The notes under the pieces are model-generated. The model was given only the letters and a program-made list of their open reading frames with translations. It did no database searches and had not been told where the DNA came from. The position numbers and the translations under genes were made by a program. Shown here one piece after another: positions 10,638 through 25,600 of a stretch of 64,000 bases of DNA; position 1 is the first letter of the stretch; each line of letters opens with the position of its first letter. This stretch comes from Fratercula arctica. Taxonomy: Eukaryota; Chordata; Aves; Charadriiformes; Alcidae. The DNA lies in contig CANTUZ010000005.1 of the NCBI GenBank assembly GCA_947846985.1, positions 16,650,389 through 16,714,388 on the forward strand, given 5' to 3'.

Positions 10638-13600
10638 TTTATTGTCAAAAAAACCAAAAAAGTCACAACCCTCACTCGAAGTTAACCAAGCGTACAAAAA
10701 TCCCACCGAAGTAAGAAAGTGCTGTGTACACAAAATGCACAGCACAAATAAAGTGGAACCATTACATACAGAAACAAGCCAGGTACGTTCTTGGAAAGCC
10801 AGCCAACTTCCTCTAAGGAGGGCAACATAAGTACTCAGCTAAAATTGTACTACATTCACACACTGTATGAAATGGCGTTAGTTAAGCACAACAGCCACTG
10901 AGGTAGCAGCATTGCTCATTTGGCAGGTAAGAGAACAGGCACCAACATTATCTGATTTGTGTAACCTCACCACACGCTGCAGGTGCCTGGCTCCTATTCC
11001 AAGCCTTACTGTAAGAGCGTGGGGTGTTTCCGATAGAAAGACCTGTGCTGTTTCCAATATCAAAATCTAAACACCAGAAGATTTTTTCTTTTTTAGAAGT
11101 AGTTCTGTATTGGCTTTTCCACAAGCAACACAATTAACAAACAAATGCCTGCCACTAATTGTCTCTCTGTAACTTCATTTCCTCTAGTGAAGTAACCAAT
11201 CTTCCACAATAGTCTTTTATGCAATTGAGATGAAATAGTCAGATTGCACCTCTCAAAAGTCTGAAAGTTGTATTACTAAGTCCTATTTTGATGAAAAAAA
11301 CCCCCATTATTTTGCAGCACAAGTGCTGCAAGACAACATAAAAAGATGCTTTATAAAGAAATATTTTTCAAGTAATTTCATGACAAAATTTCAAATTTTA
11401 ATGAAACTTAAGTTCCAATTCATGTATTAAAATTTTGTTTAAATGACATTTGTGAAAATCAAATATTGACCAGATGCCATGGCCTTCTGCTAAAAATGCA
11501 AAAGTCTGACAGTGAAGACGGCCAAAACTAGAAGCATAAAAAGAAACTTGTTCAAAAATGTATTAAGTGAAGAAAGAGTACTGGTACAAAGCATAGTTCT
11601 GTAAGTGACAAATAAAATCCAAGTGATTTTTTGATTCTTAGTATTCTAGCAGATATTTAAAAAGACTTCCTTCTTGACAGCATCCATCTAAAAATACTTA
11701 CTTAAACCTTCAGCTTTTTATTAAAACAACACGTGTGGTCCTTTCACTTTCCAAAATGTCAACATTCATTGTGGAATTTAAAGTTTACCTGGACTTTACT
11801 AAAGCCTTTGACAGTTAGTTTCCCACAGCATTCTCCTGGAAAAAATGGCTGCTCATGGCTTGGATGGGCATACTTTTCACTCGGTGAAAAACTGTCTGGA
11901 TGGCCAGGCCCAAAGAGTTGTGGCAAATGGAATTACATCCAGTTGGCAGCCAGTCACAAAGGATGTTCCCCAGGGCTCAGTATTGGGGCCAGTTCTGTTC
12001 AATATCTTTATCAATGATCTGGACGAGGGGATCGAGTGCACCCTCAGCAATTTTACAGACGCCAAGTTGGGTGGGAGCGTTGATCTGCTTGAGGGTAGGA
12101 TGGCTCTACAGAGAGATCTGGACAGGCTGGATCAATGAGCTAAGTGAGGCCAATGGTATGAGGTTAAACAAGGTCAAGTGCTGGGTCTCACACTTGGGTC
12201 ACAACAAGCCCATGCAGCAGTACAGGCTTGGGGAAGAGTGGCTGGAAAACTGCCTGGTGGAAAAGGACCTGGGGATGTTGGTCGACAACCAGATGAATAT
12301 GAGACAGCAGTGAGTCCAGGTGGCCAAGGCATCCAACAGCATTGTGGCTTGTATCAGAAATAGTGTGGCCAGCAGGACTAGGGAAGCCTGTACTGGGCAC
12401 TGGTGAGGCCACACCTCAAAGACCGTGTTTGCTTTTGGGCCCCTGGCTACAAGAAAGATACTGAGGTGCTGGAGTGCATCCAAAGAAGGACAACAAAGCT
12501 AGTGAAGGGTCTATCTAGAGCACAAATCTTATGAGGAGCAGCTGAGGGAACTGGGATTGTTTAGCCTGGAGAAGAGGCGGCTGAGGGGAGACCTTATTGC
12601 TCTCTACAACTACCTGAAAGGAGGTTATAGCGAGGCTGGTATTGGTCTCTTCTCCCAAGTAAGAGGCGACAGGACAAGAGGGAACAGCCTCAAGTTGCAC
12701 CAGGGGAGACTTCAATTGGATATTAGGAAAAATTTTTACACTGAAAGGGTTACCAAGCATTGGAGCAGGCTGCCCAGGGAAGTGGTTGAATCACCATCCC
12801 TGGAGGTATCTAAAAGACACGTAGATGTGGTGCTTTGGGACATGGTTTAGTGGTGGACGTGGCAGTGTTAGGGTAATGGTTGGACTCGATGATTTTAAGG
12901 GTCTTTTCCAACTTAAATGATTCTATGATTCTAGTTCTACTGTCCGGAGATTTGTTGAAATATCACAACTGATGTCTATAGTCATGTTGCACAAATAGAT
13001 ACAAGGAATTTAGAAATGTCACACTTAGAGTTTAACAGTGAGTTCATTTAACAAGTTCTTCTGTTAATCAGCATTCGTAACCATTAATCCACTCGTGAAA
13101 AATATTTCCCTCTCATTTTAAGATTTGGCTCAATTAATGCATTTCAAATTGGCAAGACCAGTCCATATAATTTAAGGGGGGGGGTTATCATAAAAAGCCC
13201 TTCTACAGTAACTTGAAAAAGTCAATGTCATTTACAGGAAAATTAAATAATTACAGGCTTAGATATTTGCAAGAAATAGCTTCTCATGTTTGCAAACAAA
13301 CAAAGTTTTATATTCCATAATTTAATACTTAGGGGCTCATATTCTTAACACTTAAGTTATATAGACTAAGAAAATAAATTTAGGAATTTTCTTCTCAGAA
13401 ATATGTGAGGTTAATTTCAACATAAATACTAGATTGCTTTGATTTAAGTTCTAGAGTTCAAAACTCATATCTCCAAAGGAATACCGAAGAACCATCAATA
13501 GTTCCCAGTCAGGTACCTGCGAGATGGAGACTGGCTCAATATAACCGAACTTTTAGACAGGAGTTCATTTCTTTAAGAGTCTGTTGAGTTTAAGAGGCAC

Positions 13601-13655
13601 TTTAATATAAAATCATTACAGTAAAAAACATTCCCAGAGTTTCCCAAGTTGTTTT
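10638..13655 (-). other. HPS5: Probable HPS5 3' UTR with a CR1 inside it
   Basis: The HPS5 stop is at 13656-13658. On the minus strand a good AATAAA (10643-10638) is followed by a T-rich, G/T-containing stretch, as expected for a cleavage site near 10620. The AT-rich sequence between looks like UTR and includes a 1.2-kb CR1 insertion. Without the CR1 the UTR would be about 1.8 kb. A nearer ATTAAA at about 13606-13601 could give a very short alternative 3' UTR. Which site is used cannot be decided from sequence alone. Confidence 0.4.
11765..12932 (+). mobile_element. CR1 LINE, 5'-truncated and degenerate
   Basis: Fragments in different frames show CR1 protein motifs: DFTKAFD-like start, [28 protein letters not shown], [15 protein letters not shown]. 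The nucleotide end reads gattttaagggtcttttccaactt then ttctatgattct. Frameshifts and stops break the coding sequence. It diverges more than the copy at 2985-4210, so it belongs to an older or different CR1 subfamily. It is antisense to HPS5 and probably sits in the HPS5 3' UTR or just downstream. Confidence 0.9.
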
Positions 13656-16600
13656 CTATGCTTGCTGAGACCACAAAAACCGGTCACACCTTTCCAACAT
13701 GGACTGAATCAGCGCTCTGCAATTAAAGCAAAGGGAGAAAAAAAATAAGTCAAACAGTAAAAAAAGCCAACAACAGAAAGAACAGAGTTTTGGTTTGATT
13801 TTAAAGAGAAGCTTGTCAAAAACATGATTGTATTTCAGAAGTAACATCATGACATCACCATGCATGCCTTCTCTGGAAGGGGTAGGCCAGATCAGAGTTC
13901 TGTGCAGGACTCTGTAAGACACATGTCTCCTTCAGAGAATCTCCTTCACATACATCTTTAATGTATGATTTCCTGTTTCCTCATTTTTCATTTTAAAATG
14001 TCTATATTGCATAATACATAGATCTTAAAAGAACAGAAAAGCTTGCAGCTGAGTTTAAAATCTGAGGTAAAAATGTGAAGTATTTTATCTTCTTCTTAAC
14101 TGAAAAGAAAGTTTACAGCACTAAGAAGATCCAAAATGAATAGGGAGCATACATGGATCTTCTCGTGTCATCTTACCTTTGCCTTTTCTCAGCAATTCTC
14201 AGTATCTCACAGACACCAGTAAATCTTTCAGACAATTCTAGTGTCAACCCACACTCCTGCAAGAGAGGCAAGGCACGATTTGGGCCAAGGGCCTTTGCCA
14301 GTAAGAGAGCTACGTTTTCTACAGTGATGCAGTCTGGGCAGCTCGGGCCACCATTGCTGACAGCTTTCCCATTCTGTGGGCCGTGGTGGTGGAAAGTGGT
14401 GCTGTGATTTTGTGCAAGACGCAGAAGAAACTTCCATTCTTCTATAGTCTCTGGAATGGAACCTAGATGTAAAATGAGTTTGTTGCATTATTTGTAAAAC
14501 AAAACAAGGATTATTCTAAGACTACTATTTTAAATATATTTGTACTTAACAGGGAAGCTACCTATTCCATTTTTCTCTATGAAGATTTAAGAAAACCATG
14601 TGTTATCAACAAGGAAATTGTGTACAGAAGTGTACTGCCTTGACTGACTCAGTGTAAAGATTCAGTCATGAACTACACACAAAGCTTCACAACAGTTCAG
14701 TATTTAAGGATTAAGTCAAGAGACAAAGAATTTTTTGTCCATCTTAGGGCTGCTGGGAATTTTCTTCTAAGTTCTGTCATGTGATACAATGCTTTGCTGA
14801 TTGTAACTGTGTGCATGTGTAGTGGGGGGGAATTTTGTGCTGTGCAGGGCGGCTAGCTATTCCTCTATCTACAACACCAAGTTTAGCTCTTACTCCCAGC
14901 TGATAAACAACTCTACAGCCTTGAAATTTTAAGCATTTTCTAGCACAACTGATTTCACAAAGCACAGTGTGAAGATACAAGAGTGTAACACACATTTATG
15001 TCTTTCAAATACACTGCACTACACACAGTTAAGTGCTACCAAAACACTTCAAAAATAAAACTTCAACTCAACTTTGGACAAACTGAACGAGTATATAATC
15101 AGGGCAGTTCCTATATTACAGAAGTATGTTTACACAGCTTAAGACTCACTAACCATCTTCTCCATTCAACAGGCTCAAATCATCCAAATGAGCAATATTA
15201 GTAAAGGCTTCTATTCTTCTATCCAGCTCCAGACAGAGAAAAAGATATCCAGGCCAGAATCTTGAATAAGAAAGTAAAGATTTCCAGGAATCAAATACTC
15301 GGTCTAAACTAAAGTCAACAATAATTAAATGCCTATTTAAATATCAGTGAAGACAGAAGCAACAGAATTTCTTGACTGTCAGAAATCACTGCAGAGTGGG
15401 GACACAGGGAATACCCCTTAGCCAAAAGGGGTATTTGGTACATTAAATTGGACAGTCAATATTCATCCTCAAAACAGGAAAGAACCTGTCCAAGTAAGGA
15501 GCAGATGGGTGGTTTTCATTTGTGTCTTTTTGGGGTCAGAATATCAACTAACCAAATATCAAGAATTACCAAATTTTCTTCTTACCCATGTACTTTACAG
15601 ATGTCAGCCATCTTCTCTTTTGTAACAAAATCAGCTGGGAGTTTAATCAAAAGCAGAATGAGCTGGCTGTAGCCCCAAGTAAACAAATGCGATCGTGGCC
15701 TAGAAGATGAGACATTCAGTTTTAAAGCATTAATGGTTTTCTTCATAATGTTATGTTCTCTCTACGAGGAAGGCAGGTATATGAAAATAGAAGGAAAAAT
15801 GAATGAGACACTGTAGTCTCAGTAGAGCAGTCACTCTGAAAAGTGCTTCTGCTGAATTCTGCAATATGAAAAATGCTCAAAGGATTCAGTGACATCCAAA
15901 CTGTCTTACAAAATCTAAACCAAAAGCCTGCAGACCTGTTAAAGCTTTTTTACTGCACTTAGGACGTCGGGTGAACCCTACTTTACCTGGGATTTCCTTC
16001 TGCATCCACAGTATTTGCTCTTTGTGGTGCATCATGAGAAACTGCCAAGCACAACCAATCCAGTCGTACAGATTCGGGCTGCAGAAGAGATCTAAGCAGA
16101 GATGACCTAGAAAACAGAACAGGAAAAAAATGACCAGTTTTAAATATACCAGATATGGAGAAGTAGAGATTGTGTGCAGAAAAAGACCTCAAAATATGGA
16201 TGTAAAATTAAATACAGAAAAGTCTGGAATTATTTATGTTTCTAGAAACTGAGGGGACCACAGAAAACCATCAAGTTCGTAGGTAAGGTTCCCCCAGCTT
16301 TTTTTTTTTTTTTTTTTTCTTCCCCCACTTTAAAACCCTGTCTAACCTTGGTATATTGAACTGCAGGCACAGGAACAAAAATAGTCAGCTGCATTGAAAA
16401 TATTATTTAGAAAAACCCTGTTTAAAGTTAGCATCTAATCTAACAAAAAAATGCCACTGCCTGAGAGACCAACTAAAACTGGCAAAATAAACTGGAATCT
16501 AATGCTAAGGAACACTAAGCAGATAGATACAGATACAGAAACTGTAAAAAAAAAAAAAAGCCTCCCCCAAACGAAAACATCCCCACACAGCTACATGATG

Positions 16601-19600
16601 AAGACAGCAGACAAATTAAAAAGATTCTATCTTCCTTTTACCTTTTATCCTCTGGCTTTGATTTCACCAGACTATCTAAATATGCCAAGAAGTGAGCTGG
16701 ATCATTCCTGCAAAGCTGTTTGATATCAGAAGGCAAAATAGAGGGGTGGAACTTGATAAAGGGCCGAAGAGCTGTTTCCCCGAATTTTTCATAAAGCCTG
16801 GAGAGAGAGGATAAAAACTATTTTCAGTACCAAACAGCAAAATTATAATTTTTCCAAGATCTCTTGCAAGTTCAAGATAGTACTGAAAAGTAAGCTCTAA
16901 AAGGTTCCCAGAAAGCTTCATGAAGTGTTAAGTGAACTAATTCCTGCTAGCAAGTTAACAACACCGAAAAAGAGAAAGAACAAACTTGCCTACAAACCTT
17001 TGAGCATGCACCAGCAACAGCGGGCTATCATCCCAAGGCCCCAGGTCATGCAGCTGTTTCAGTATTTTCAACATATCTTCATTTTCCATTGCTAAAGCCA
17101 CTGGGCTATGACAAGTTAGTTCTGAAATAAATCAGCACAAAAGTTACAAGATCTGGGCAAGTTGTTTGTTTTCTTAACACGCACAACTGTTGTTAAGCGT
17201 AAGGACAAAAGTTATCACTACTTTCATGAACTCTATAGTCAACAGTAGTAACAACTGAACAGATCCTACTTGTTCATTGCATAGAAGTCAACACCATTAA
17301 TCCGCACTTGCGGCAAATTACAGTTATAGAAAAATACAATTAAGGCATGGAATAATATCCTTGATGTGTTTTACTCTTCTTTAGATTTCCGATGAGGCAA
17401 TTTTTCTCTCATGTGAAAAAAGATAGCACACTGCAGGATATATGGAATATGAATATAATGCAGCTCTGCATCAGTTTTCATATATTGCAATTTGCTTTTA
17501 TGAAAAAATAAAAAAATTTTAAAAATAAAATAAAAAACCAAAATAAAAAACCAAAACAAAATTATAAAAATTATTATAAAAATTATTATAAAAATTATTA
17601 TAAAAATTATTATAAAAATTATTATAAAAATTATTATAAAAATTATTATAAAAATTATTATAAAAATTATTAACATAAAATTATAGAATAATTAATAAAA
17701 TAAACTTTCAGCTTGGACACAAACCTTGATCCTGAAGAAATGCGAGTATTAATCTACAGGTAAAAGTGCAGTCCAACTGAGGTCAAACTGGGAATGCATG
17801 CATTACTTTCACTTCTAGGGTGCTCAGAATCCAAATAGCGAACAGATTCCCAGAAACCCAAATAACCAGATACCAACTCTCAAAGAAAGATTCTGCTGTT
17901 TGACTACTCTCTGTTGGCACCAAATCAATGCTAAGACTCTAATTCACTCTTAAAAGAAATGCATAAAGCAGAAGCTGAATGGAGAGAACAGATGAAGTTC
18001 TGTTTTCCAAAATAATCAGGAAGATATTTTGCAATATAATCAGTGAGCTTTGGTTCAATACGGCTAAAGAGGCATCAAAAAGATCAGAAAGGATTTCTGT
18101 GCGAAAAGGAAGTCTGATGTGACTACAAGCCATTCATCTGCATGGAACCATCTATTCCGTTCAGTTTGGTTTCACTTTAACCACATTTCTACACAAGTTG
18201 AATCTTCTGTTTCCAGCACAAATACTGAAGCTTTTGCCTTGTTTCTATAGACATATGATTCTAATTAAGATACTTTTGCTCTTTGAAGCACATATATTTG
18301 TTTTTAAATAGATCTAGTCTGTCATCACTACAGTGTGATTATAAACCAACAAGCTCCATGTAAATTAAAAAGTTCAGAACTGCAAAGTGGGGAAAGGGAA
18401 GGAACAGCCTCTCGAAGGAGCTACCAGTTCTTCATAAGTTAGCCTTTGGGGGAAAAACAACCAACCACAAACCAGAACAAAAACTCCTACACCCCAACCA
18501 TCCCCCCCCTCCTATACTACACCTGCAGAAGGGAAATTTGCAGACACAAATGGGAATGTCTTCAAACAGTCTTACTTTCAGTTTACTAGTAGTAAAATTT
18601 TCATTAGTTACCTTTCAATCCTGCGATGTATGTTTCCCATACATTAGGACTGGTTGCATACATGGTTATAATACACTGCTTTACTCTTTTTAAATCCAAA
18701 AGAAAGAAGTAGCTTCGCATAAACCTACAAGCCAAGGTCCATGAAGCTGCTAGTGGCAGGCTTCCATCAGAGCTTTCCTCTGCCTCGCCATTTCCACAAG
18801 AAAATACACGCAGCTCAAAGCACAGTGTTGTCAACTCAACAAGATCTTTCTGAACATCCGGTTCTATGATGCATGGAGGAGACACTTGAAAGCAGGAGTC
18901 CAAAGGTCCCTTCAAATCAGTACTATTTTCACACATGTTTTTGCTTTCACAGGTGTCATCAGTATTTTCCTTTTCAGACCAGTCTTTCAAGATACTACTC
19001 TGTTCTTTGTCTGCTGGGTCTCCATCAGTTGGATCCAGTCGTGGGTTTTCCTCCAGGACTGCCCTCTCTTCTTCAACACATGCAGTCTTGCTTTTCTTAA
19101 CAGAGGAAGCAGAATGCTCTTTGCTGCCGAACTTTTCTTCTAGATAGGTAAGCCATTCCTGTAAAACCCTTCTCATACACTGTGGTTCTAACAAAACCAG
19201 GGGATCCTGCAGTTTGGCTCTGTAGCATAAAAAAGAAGTTTGCTAAGTTGCTTGACAGTTAGATACTACTTCACTCGTGGCATCTTACATGTTTTGTGTA
19301 ACTCAGTATACTCCTAAACTTGACTTACAGTCAGTTGTTTTGAGTGCAAACACAATTTAGGCTACTTAGGCTGTCTACATTTGATATTAGTACACTCTGA
19401 GTGCCTCAAGATTTCTTTCAGAATGGATTTTTGTTTGTTTGGTGGTTTTTGCTTTTTTAAACTATGCTTGTAGTTAGGACAAAAGGATAATGCTAGAGTA
19501 TCTAAATAAGTTTTTAGTGGGTTTTGCTTCGTTTTAAATATGGGAAATGAATCACTAACCAAATGAGATCCTTTCAGATTATGTTAATAGACGTTTACAG

Positions 19601-22600
19601 CATTACTCTTACATGTATGTAATGAATTAAAAAAAAAAAAAAATTAAAAAAAAAAATCAACCATTTTGCTACCAAAGCCCAATATATCTATACGCTAAAA
19701 AGTTTCCCTGCTTACATAGCTTCTGCTGTGGCAGCATTGAGATCTCTTAGATGGTCCTCCTCTGGAAGCTGGCAGCTCTGTGGTTCTAACCTAGAAAAAC
19801 ACATTAATTTCAGTCTTATGTTAAGTACTATGTGTAATAATTTAAGTGAAGATTTCCTCACAAATTTCCTCAAATTTGTGAGGAAACAATAGCAATTCCT
19901 TTATTAAAAAAAAAAAAGCTTTAATTTCTAAAGAAGGAACAGCTCAACAGACATTATGGATTAATTGGGCATGAAAAGCAACCAATAATACTATCATTTG
20001 TGGCCTTCTATAATGGCTTCTACTCCAGCTACAGTAGATTTCTGAAGGTACTGATTAAAAATTCAGTATTGTGCCACTACATTAAAGTTAGCCCAAAATG
20101 GTGAGTTAGCAAATCATTGGAATATGAAATAACTTAGCTCTGTTATTAATTGGAAAACCCTTAAAGTTCAATGTTTTATAGCTACCATTATTTTAAAAAA
20201 AGAAAAAAATCTGTTTAGGGAGATAAAAGTGTTTACTCCCCCCTCAGAAAGGACAGGAAATGAACTGTTGGACTCATGTCCATAACTATAACGAGCATCA
20301 CAGATCGGCAATTCTCACAGAGTGTATGTAATACACTACATTCTTGCTCTGCAGTTATTACCTCGCTGTGGAGACTGCATGCATCACCACCCAGCAGCGT
20401 TTATTGCTTACTCGGCTTCAAGGAAAGGAGTCAGGGAGAACCAGTGAAACCCACCAGAATAATCAAAGCAGCTGGAAAAATCTAACACTGAGCTCACTGT
20501 TCTATTTGAAACGGTAATTTTTAATTTAGGTTGCTATCCTCAGAATCCCCAGCAAATGCAATTGCTAGGAAAACGTTATTTTACACTCACTCTTTTTCTT
20601 CCTGGGGAGATGCTACCAGATTAACAGTCAGCTCCTGCAGTGGCTCGTCATCCTTTGCTTCTTGCCTCCCTCTAGTATCAGGACTTATATGAAGTGTGCC
20701 AATCTTTTCAGTAGTTTTGCGTACAAAGCTGGAAACACTAGGAGTCAGAAGTTCAAAGATTTAGAATTGGAAGTTCAAAACCAAACAAATCAAGAACTTT
20801 CTTTCCATTCAAACCATGATTTCTGAAAACTTTATAATCTGAAGAACTCTTGAGAAATGGATGAGAGCAGTGATGACCAACAAGAGCAAAACTCACTTAA
20901 GAAGCTGCTCAAAATTCGTACTTCAGTCATGGTTCATACTTCCAGCACAGAATAAAAACCTGAAGTATTTAAGACTTGGGTTTTTTGCTGCTGGAGAAAC
21001 AGGATCACATGCTAACATTAGCGCTTAGATTTTAGCATATATTTGTACGCAAATAAATGCGGATTGGCTACATTGCATTTTAAAGCTTATAAACAGCAAG
21101 CATCATTAGGAAATTATGTCCCTCTTGGTGGTAAGAAACAGTTTTACAAAACTACAAACGAATTCTTCAGATTACAAAGCTCACTAAAAATGTCCTTTTC
21201 ACATCAACAGTCCCTGTCCCTTCAGATATTTTATTAAAAAGACAGCCCAGTGAACATACCAAAACCCAATTATTTCTACCACTGCCATGAAGAGAACTAT
21301 GTCATCAAGAGTTGAACAAGAAAATCATCACCTTGCTTTCTGGCCAAGAACTAGTTTAAGAGCATCAAGAAAAAAAGCAACCCTTTTACTTGCTTGCCAG
21401 AGAATATGGCATCTTTTACTACACTGAGGTATACCAAAAGTTGAAGGTTGCTGCAGAAGAGAGAAAGGACAATTGGACTTTAACATACAGGAAGATTAAA
21501 GGTAAACTTTTAGAAGTCAACTGTAAATATGACAGTATTTTATTTAATTATAAATTGAATATAGTGAATACTTGAAAATTTAGTTGTCATTATTAGGTGA
21601 AATGTCCTAAAATGTGCTTACGGTTTAGAAAGAATTCAAAACATTGCATGTACTTCTGAAGGTTTTTCTGAGATCCTCACATGATTGATATCAGCTACAA
21701 TTTTTTGTTGCAGGGCATAATTCACATACCTAAGTGATCAAGGGAGGGCTACACAATTTTTCAGACCATTATTATGGGCCAGCGATATTTTAGCTAAGAC
21801 ACTAACAAACACTTTCTTTTTCAAATTATTAAGTTATGTATTTAAGACTATCTCCTTTATATTTGTCCTCGTCATCCTCCCCCCCACCCCCGATTTTTAA
21901 AAGCAGGTTTCAAAGTAGCAGTTTGATTTCTGCACAAAAGGGACACTACTATATTCACTTGCACCAGGTATAAGGTACATTATTCCATAAACACTTGGGG
22001 AATTGATTAGATTCACTGAAAGGTGTGGAGAGGAGATGACAGACCATATGGTATACTTTGCAAGCGTGTTTTAGCAATATCTAACATGCTTTGAATATTT
22101 TAATGTTTGTCTCTAAGCAACACAGGAAGCCTTCACTCATTCTTCAGAAATCTAAGTACCAGAAAAGCAAAATCCCCAAACAATATTCAGTAAGTTTGCT
22201 TTGAATACAAACCACAGCCACGGTTTACAGGGTAATGTTAAAAATTCTTAGCCATGTAAAAACTGAGGTTGAAATCTTGGCCCCACTGAAGTTAACAGCA
22301 GCTCTTCATATCTTCATTAGAGTCAAAATGGAATCTTTAAATTGTTTAGCAAACTTGACTGCATCTCCAGTGTTTCAGTTCAGATGTCACATTTTCGCAG
22401 AACAGAGTATGAACTGAACCAGAAAATGCTACAAATTCAGAGGACAGAAAAGGGAAAGATGTAATGGATGAGTGAACCTGCTGCAAGTTTTACCTTTCTT
22501 TGACAGCTTGGAGAGAGACGAGAGGAGATGGGGAACGAAATGACAAAGGAATACTGAATGGGAGAAATGTCTCGTTCCGGTCAGCCTCAACCGTCACAGA

Positions 22601-25600
22601 TGCATGAGATACGTTGTCTAACAAATGGAATTGAAATAAAGAGTCATGAAACATTGACCTGGCAAAAATGGAACAGTGAAAAAACTGCAAGTCACTAATT
22701 CATTAATGGATAACCTGCATGGGATATTTCCATACTTAATATTCAAGAATGTGGGGAGCCAGAAAAGTGCTATTTGGTTTCAAGGGCCATTTTATTAATG
22801 ACTTCGAACCTGGCAGGTCTGCTTTCCTAATAGTCTTTTGGCTCTATAACAAGGCCAATGATGATCAGTCTCTTCCAACCATAAGGATTCTGTGATCAAC
22901 AACTCTATGAAAACTATGTTCTAAATGGAGCCTTACAGTCCATTTAGGGGACAAAATCTTGATTTAATCGACTGACAGTTACTTAAGCATCTAGAATTCA
23001 GTATTGTGGCATACATCTATTCACATTGTATGATTTCCTAAAACCTAAATCACATATGAACATACAGAGATGCATAAGCCATGGTTAAGGTACAAATCAC
23101 CCTTCCATTTGAACTAACTTCAAAATATAATTGAACCCATGGCTCTCTGGCTTTTGATAAGAATCACAGGAAATACAGACTCACTGACTTATTTCCTTTT
23201 CACTTTCATATCTCTAACAGTACCTACAATGTGTTTGATTAATCATTTCCAGGTACAAACACACACTGGATCTTTAAGTGATGCAAATAAGAAAAAAGGG
23301 ATGCTTTTAAGTTAGGATGACACTGCATTTTGCAAGTCAGCACTGTCTACACTGTTGAGAGGAAAAGATGCCATGCTGTTACAGAAATTCTACCATCGGA
23401 ATCCATAATCTCTCTAGATAGTGCCTAAAGGTCACAACTGATTTTAAGATTGCTTGTAAATAAGGCTGCTTTTGTTCATTAGGCAGATTAGAAACCTAAA
23501 AACTTATGACATCTTACGTAAATGTGAGCAGGGAAACATTAAGTCCATTTCTCTTCAATACCACATGAAGTACACATGCTTCAAGAAGCATCTGGAACTT
23601 TTCTACTTTGAAATAATTAGAAAATTTGTTATCTCTTGTTGAACCGACCCAACTTTTCTATCTTCTGACATTCAAAAACTCATCCCTTCATTTTAGAGTC
23701 TTAATATTGGAAAAGATACACTTCCTTTCAAGTTTTCTCACCTGTTGTTTTTATAGTGATGCAGGTAAAGAGGTAAATGTAAACAAAGTGCTACAAACCA
23801 CTTGTAGCTTTGTCAGCAGGATAACACTACAGACAAGTAGGGGAGTAAATACTAATTCCCATCCTCTCCCTCCCCATCATGGTTTTCCCTCCAAGAAAGC
23901 ACCCAAATCCTCTCCATCTTCAACTGGCGCCTACTCTCTGCAAAAGCTAAAGAGCAGCTTTTTTATTGGAAAGCCTCTCTACTATACCTGGAACTAAGCC
24001 AGCTCCTCATCATCCCAGGTTTTGCATCCCTTCCCAATCCCAACCAGAGCAAAGAACAAGACCCATTATTGTCTCATTCTAGCTTTCACCCAGTGACAGG
24101 TATTTTTTAGGAAATACAAGAAGCTCCCTGGATGGTCTAAATGTTAGCTAATAACAATTCTATCATCCCTGTGCTAATGTATACACATGTAAGAAATTAT
24201 TCCCTTTACAAACATAACCCTGCAAGAAAGTTAAGAACACTAATCATAAGCCTACTGTTTTCCCTGAAGAAATATAAAACCAGAGCCAAGATTAAGATTA
24301 AGATTCTTTCCTGGAACTAATATTACTGGAAGGATAGCGTCAGCAAACAAATCTCATTTGAAGTTCAATTAACACTGGCATAGTTAGCTGAGAGAAACTC
24401 AGCATTAATGCTGAACTGCACAGAAATTTGAGAAAAAATGTGTGGAAATTTGAGTGAAGTCCTAGCTTGGTAAAAGCCCTCTAGACTTTTTGTTTTGTTT
24501 CTGTGTTGAGTTTGTTTTTAAGCTTGGATTTCTGTGGAGTCAGCCTTTCACCTCAATGTTCAACTGGAAGTTTGACTGGAAGGTGGGGTGACTGTGTTCC
24601 CATTGATCAAATTAGCAGATTTATTAATGGATAACTTGATAGTGGAAAATAAGAGCACAGAGCACAACCCAATCAAATTCTTGAAGAATAAATAAAAATT
24701 GCATCTGAATAACATATTTTCATTAAGAAATATTACCAAGTTCCACTTGCTCGTCTTCCTGGTGGGCAGGAAATTCTTTAAGTCTCTCATCTTCTGAGAA
24801 TGTTTGACTGTGGAGAGAACATGAATCTTCATCTGACTGACTGCCTCTTCGACTGATAACACGATATATTCCGGAGTCCAAGACACTGAAGCTTTCCTGT
24901 CAGACAGGGGAGAGGAGCTAGACATTGTGCTAGTTGTACTTCCTTGTTAAACTTCCTGCAATGAACTCAACCAACCATACCCACACAAATAACCTGACAG
25001 CACTTCATAATTCGCTGTCTGGGAAAGTCCTATATAACAGCATATTTTTGACATATCCAGAATGGAGAAGTAACACACAAACCATCTCTGCTTTAGTCCT
25101 GCACCTGAGACTTTCACTTCACCCCTTTGTACCTGTGTACCCAAGAGTCCGTATTCTTTTTGCTGGTTAACCATACCCAGCTATCACAATTATGGACCCT
25201 GCAAAATTCTTTAGTTCCAGGACACACTTACACTCTTTTGCTCATGGTACTTTCTTTTCCCATTTGCTAATGAAAAAGAAAAAACAAAGCTTGTCTACCA
25301 CATCAAGATGGAATTTATATTACTTTGGTTTTTAAACACTGTTGAGAGTGAAAGCAGCAAGTAATATCATATTAACTATGAAATACTTCCCCTTTCTTGA
25401 AAAGCTGCTGGGAAGCCAAGACAACGCCAAGCAGTTGTATGGGTAAAAGAGTATGAGAAATATGTCTTTTTTTTTTTTTTTTTTCTTTTTTTTACTTGGA
25501 GCTTTCTGCTTAAGCTTCATAGAAGTGAGACAACTTTTTAAATAGGATAGTTCAGTTTTCACCACATAAAACTACAGTTAAAATCAAGATGACCTTTACT

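Noticed and set aside
17371..17676. Minus-strand ORF with a repeating Ile-Ile-Phe-Ile pattern, resembling a membrane segment
   Set aside because: It is the translation of the 12-bp AT-rich minisatellite plus poly-A-like DNA.
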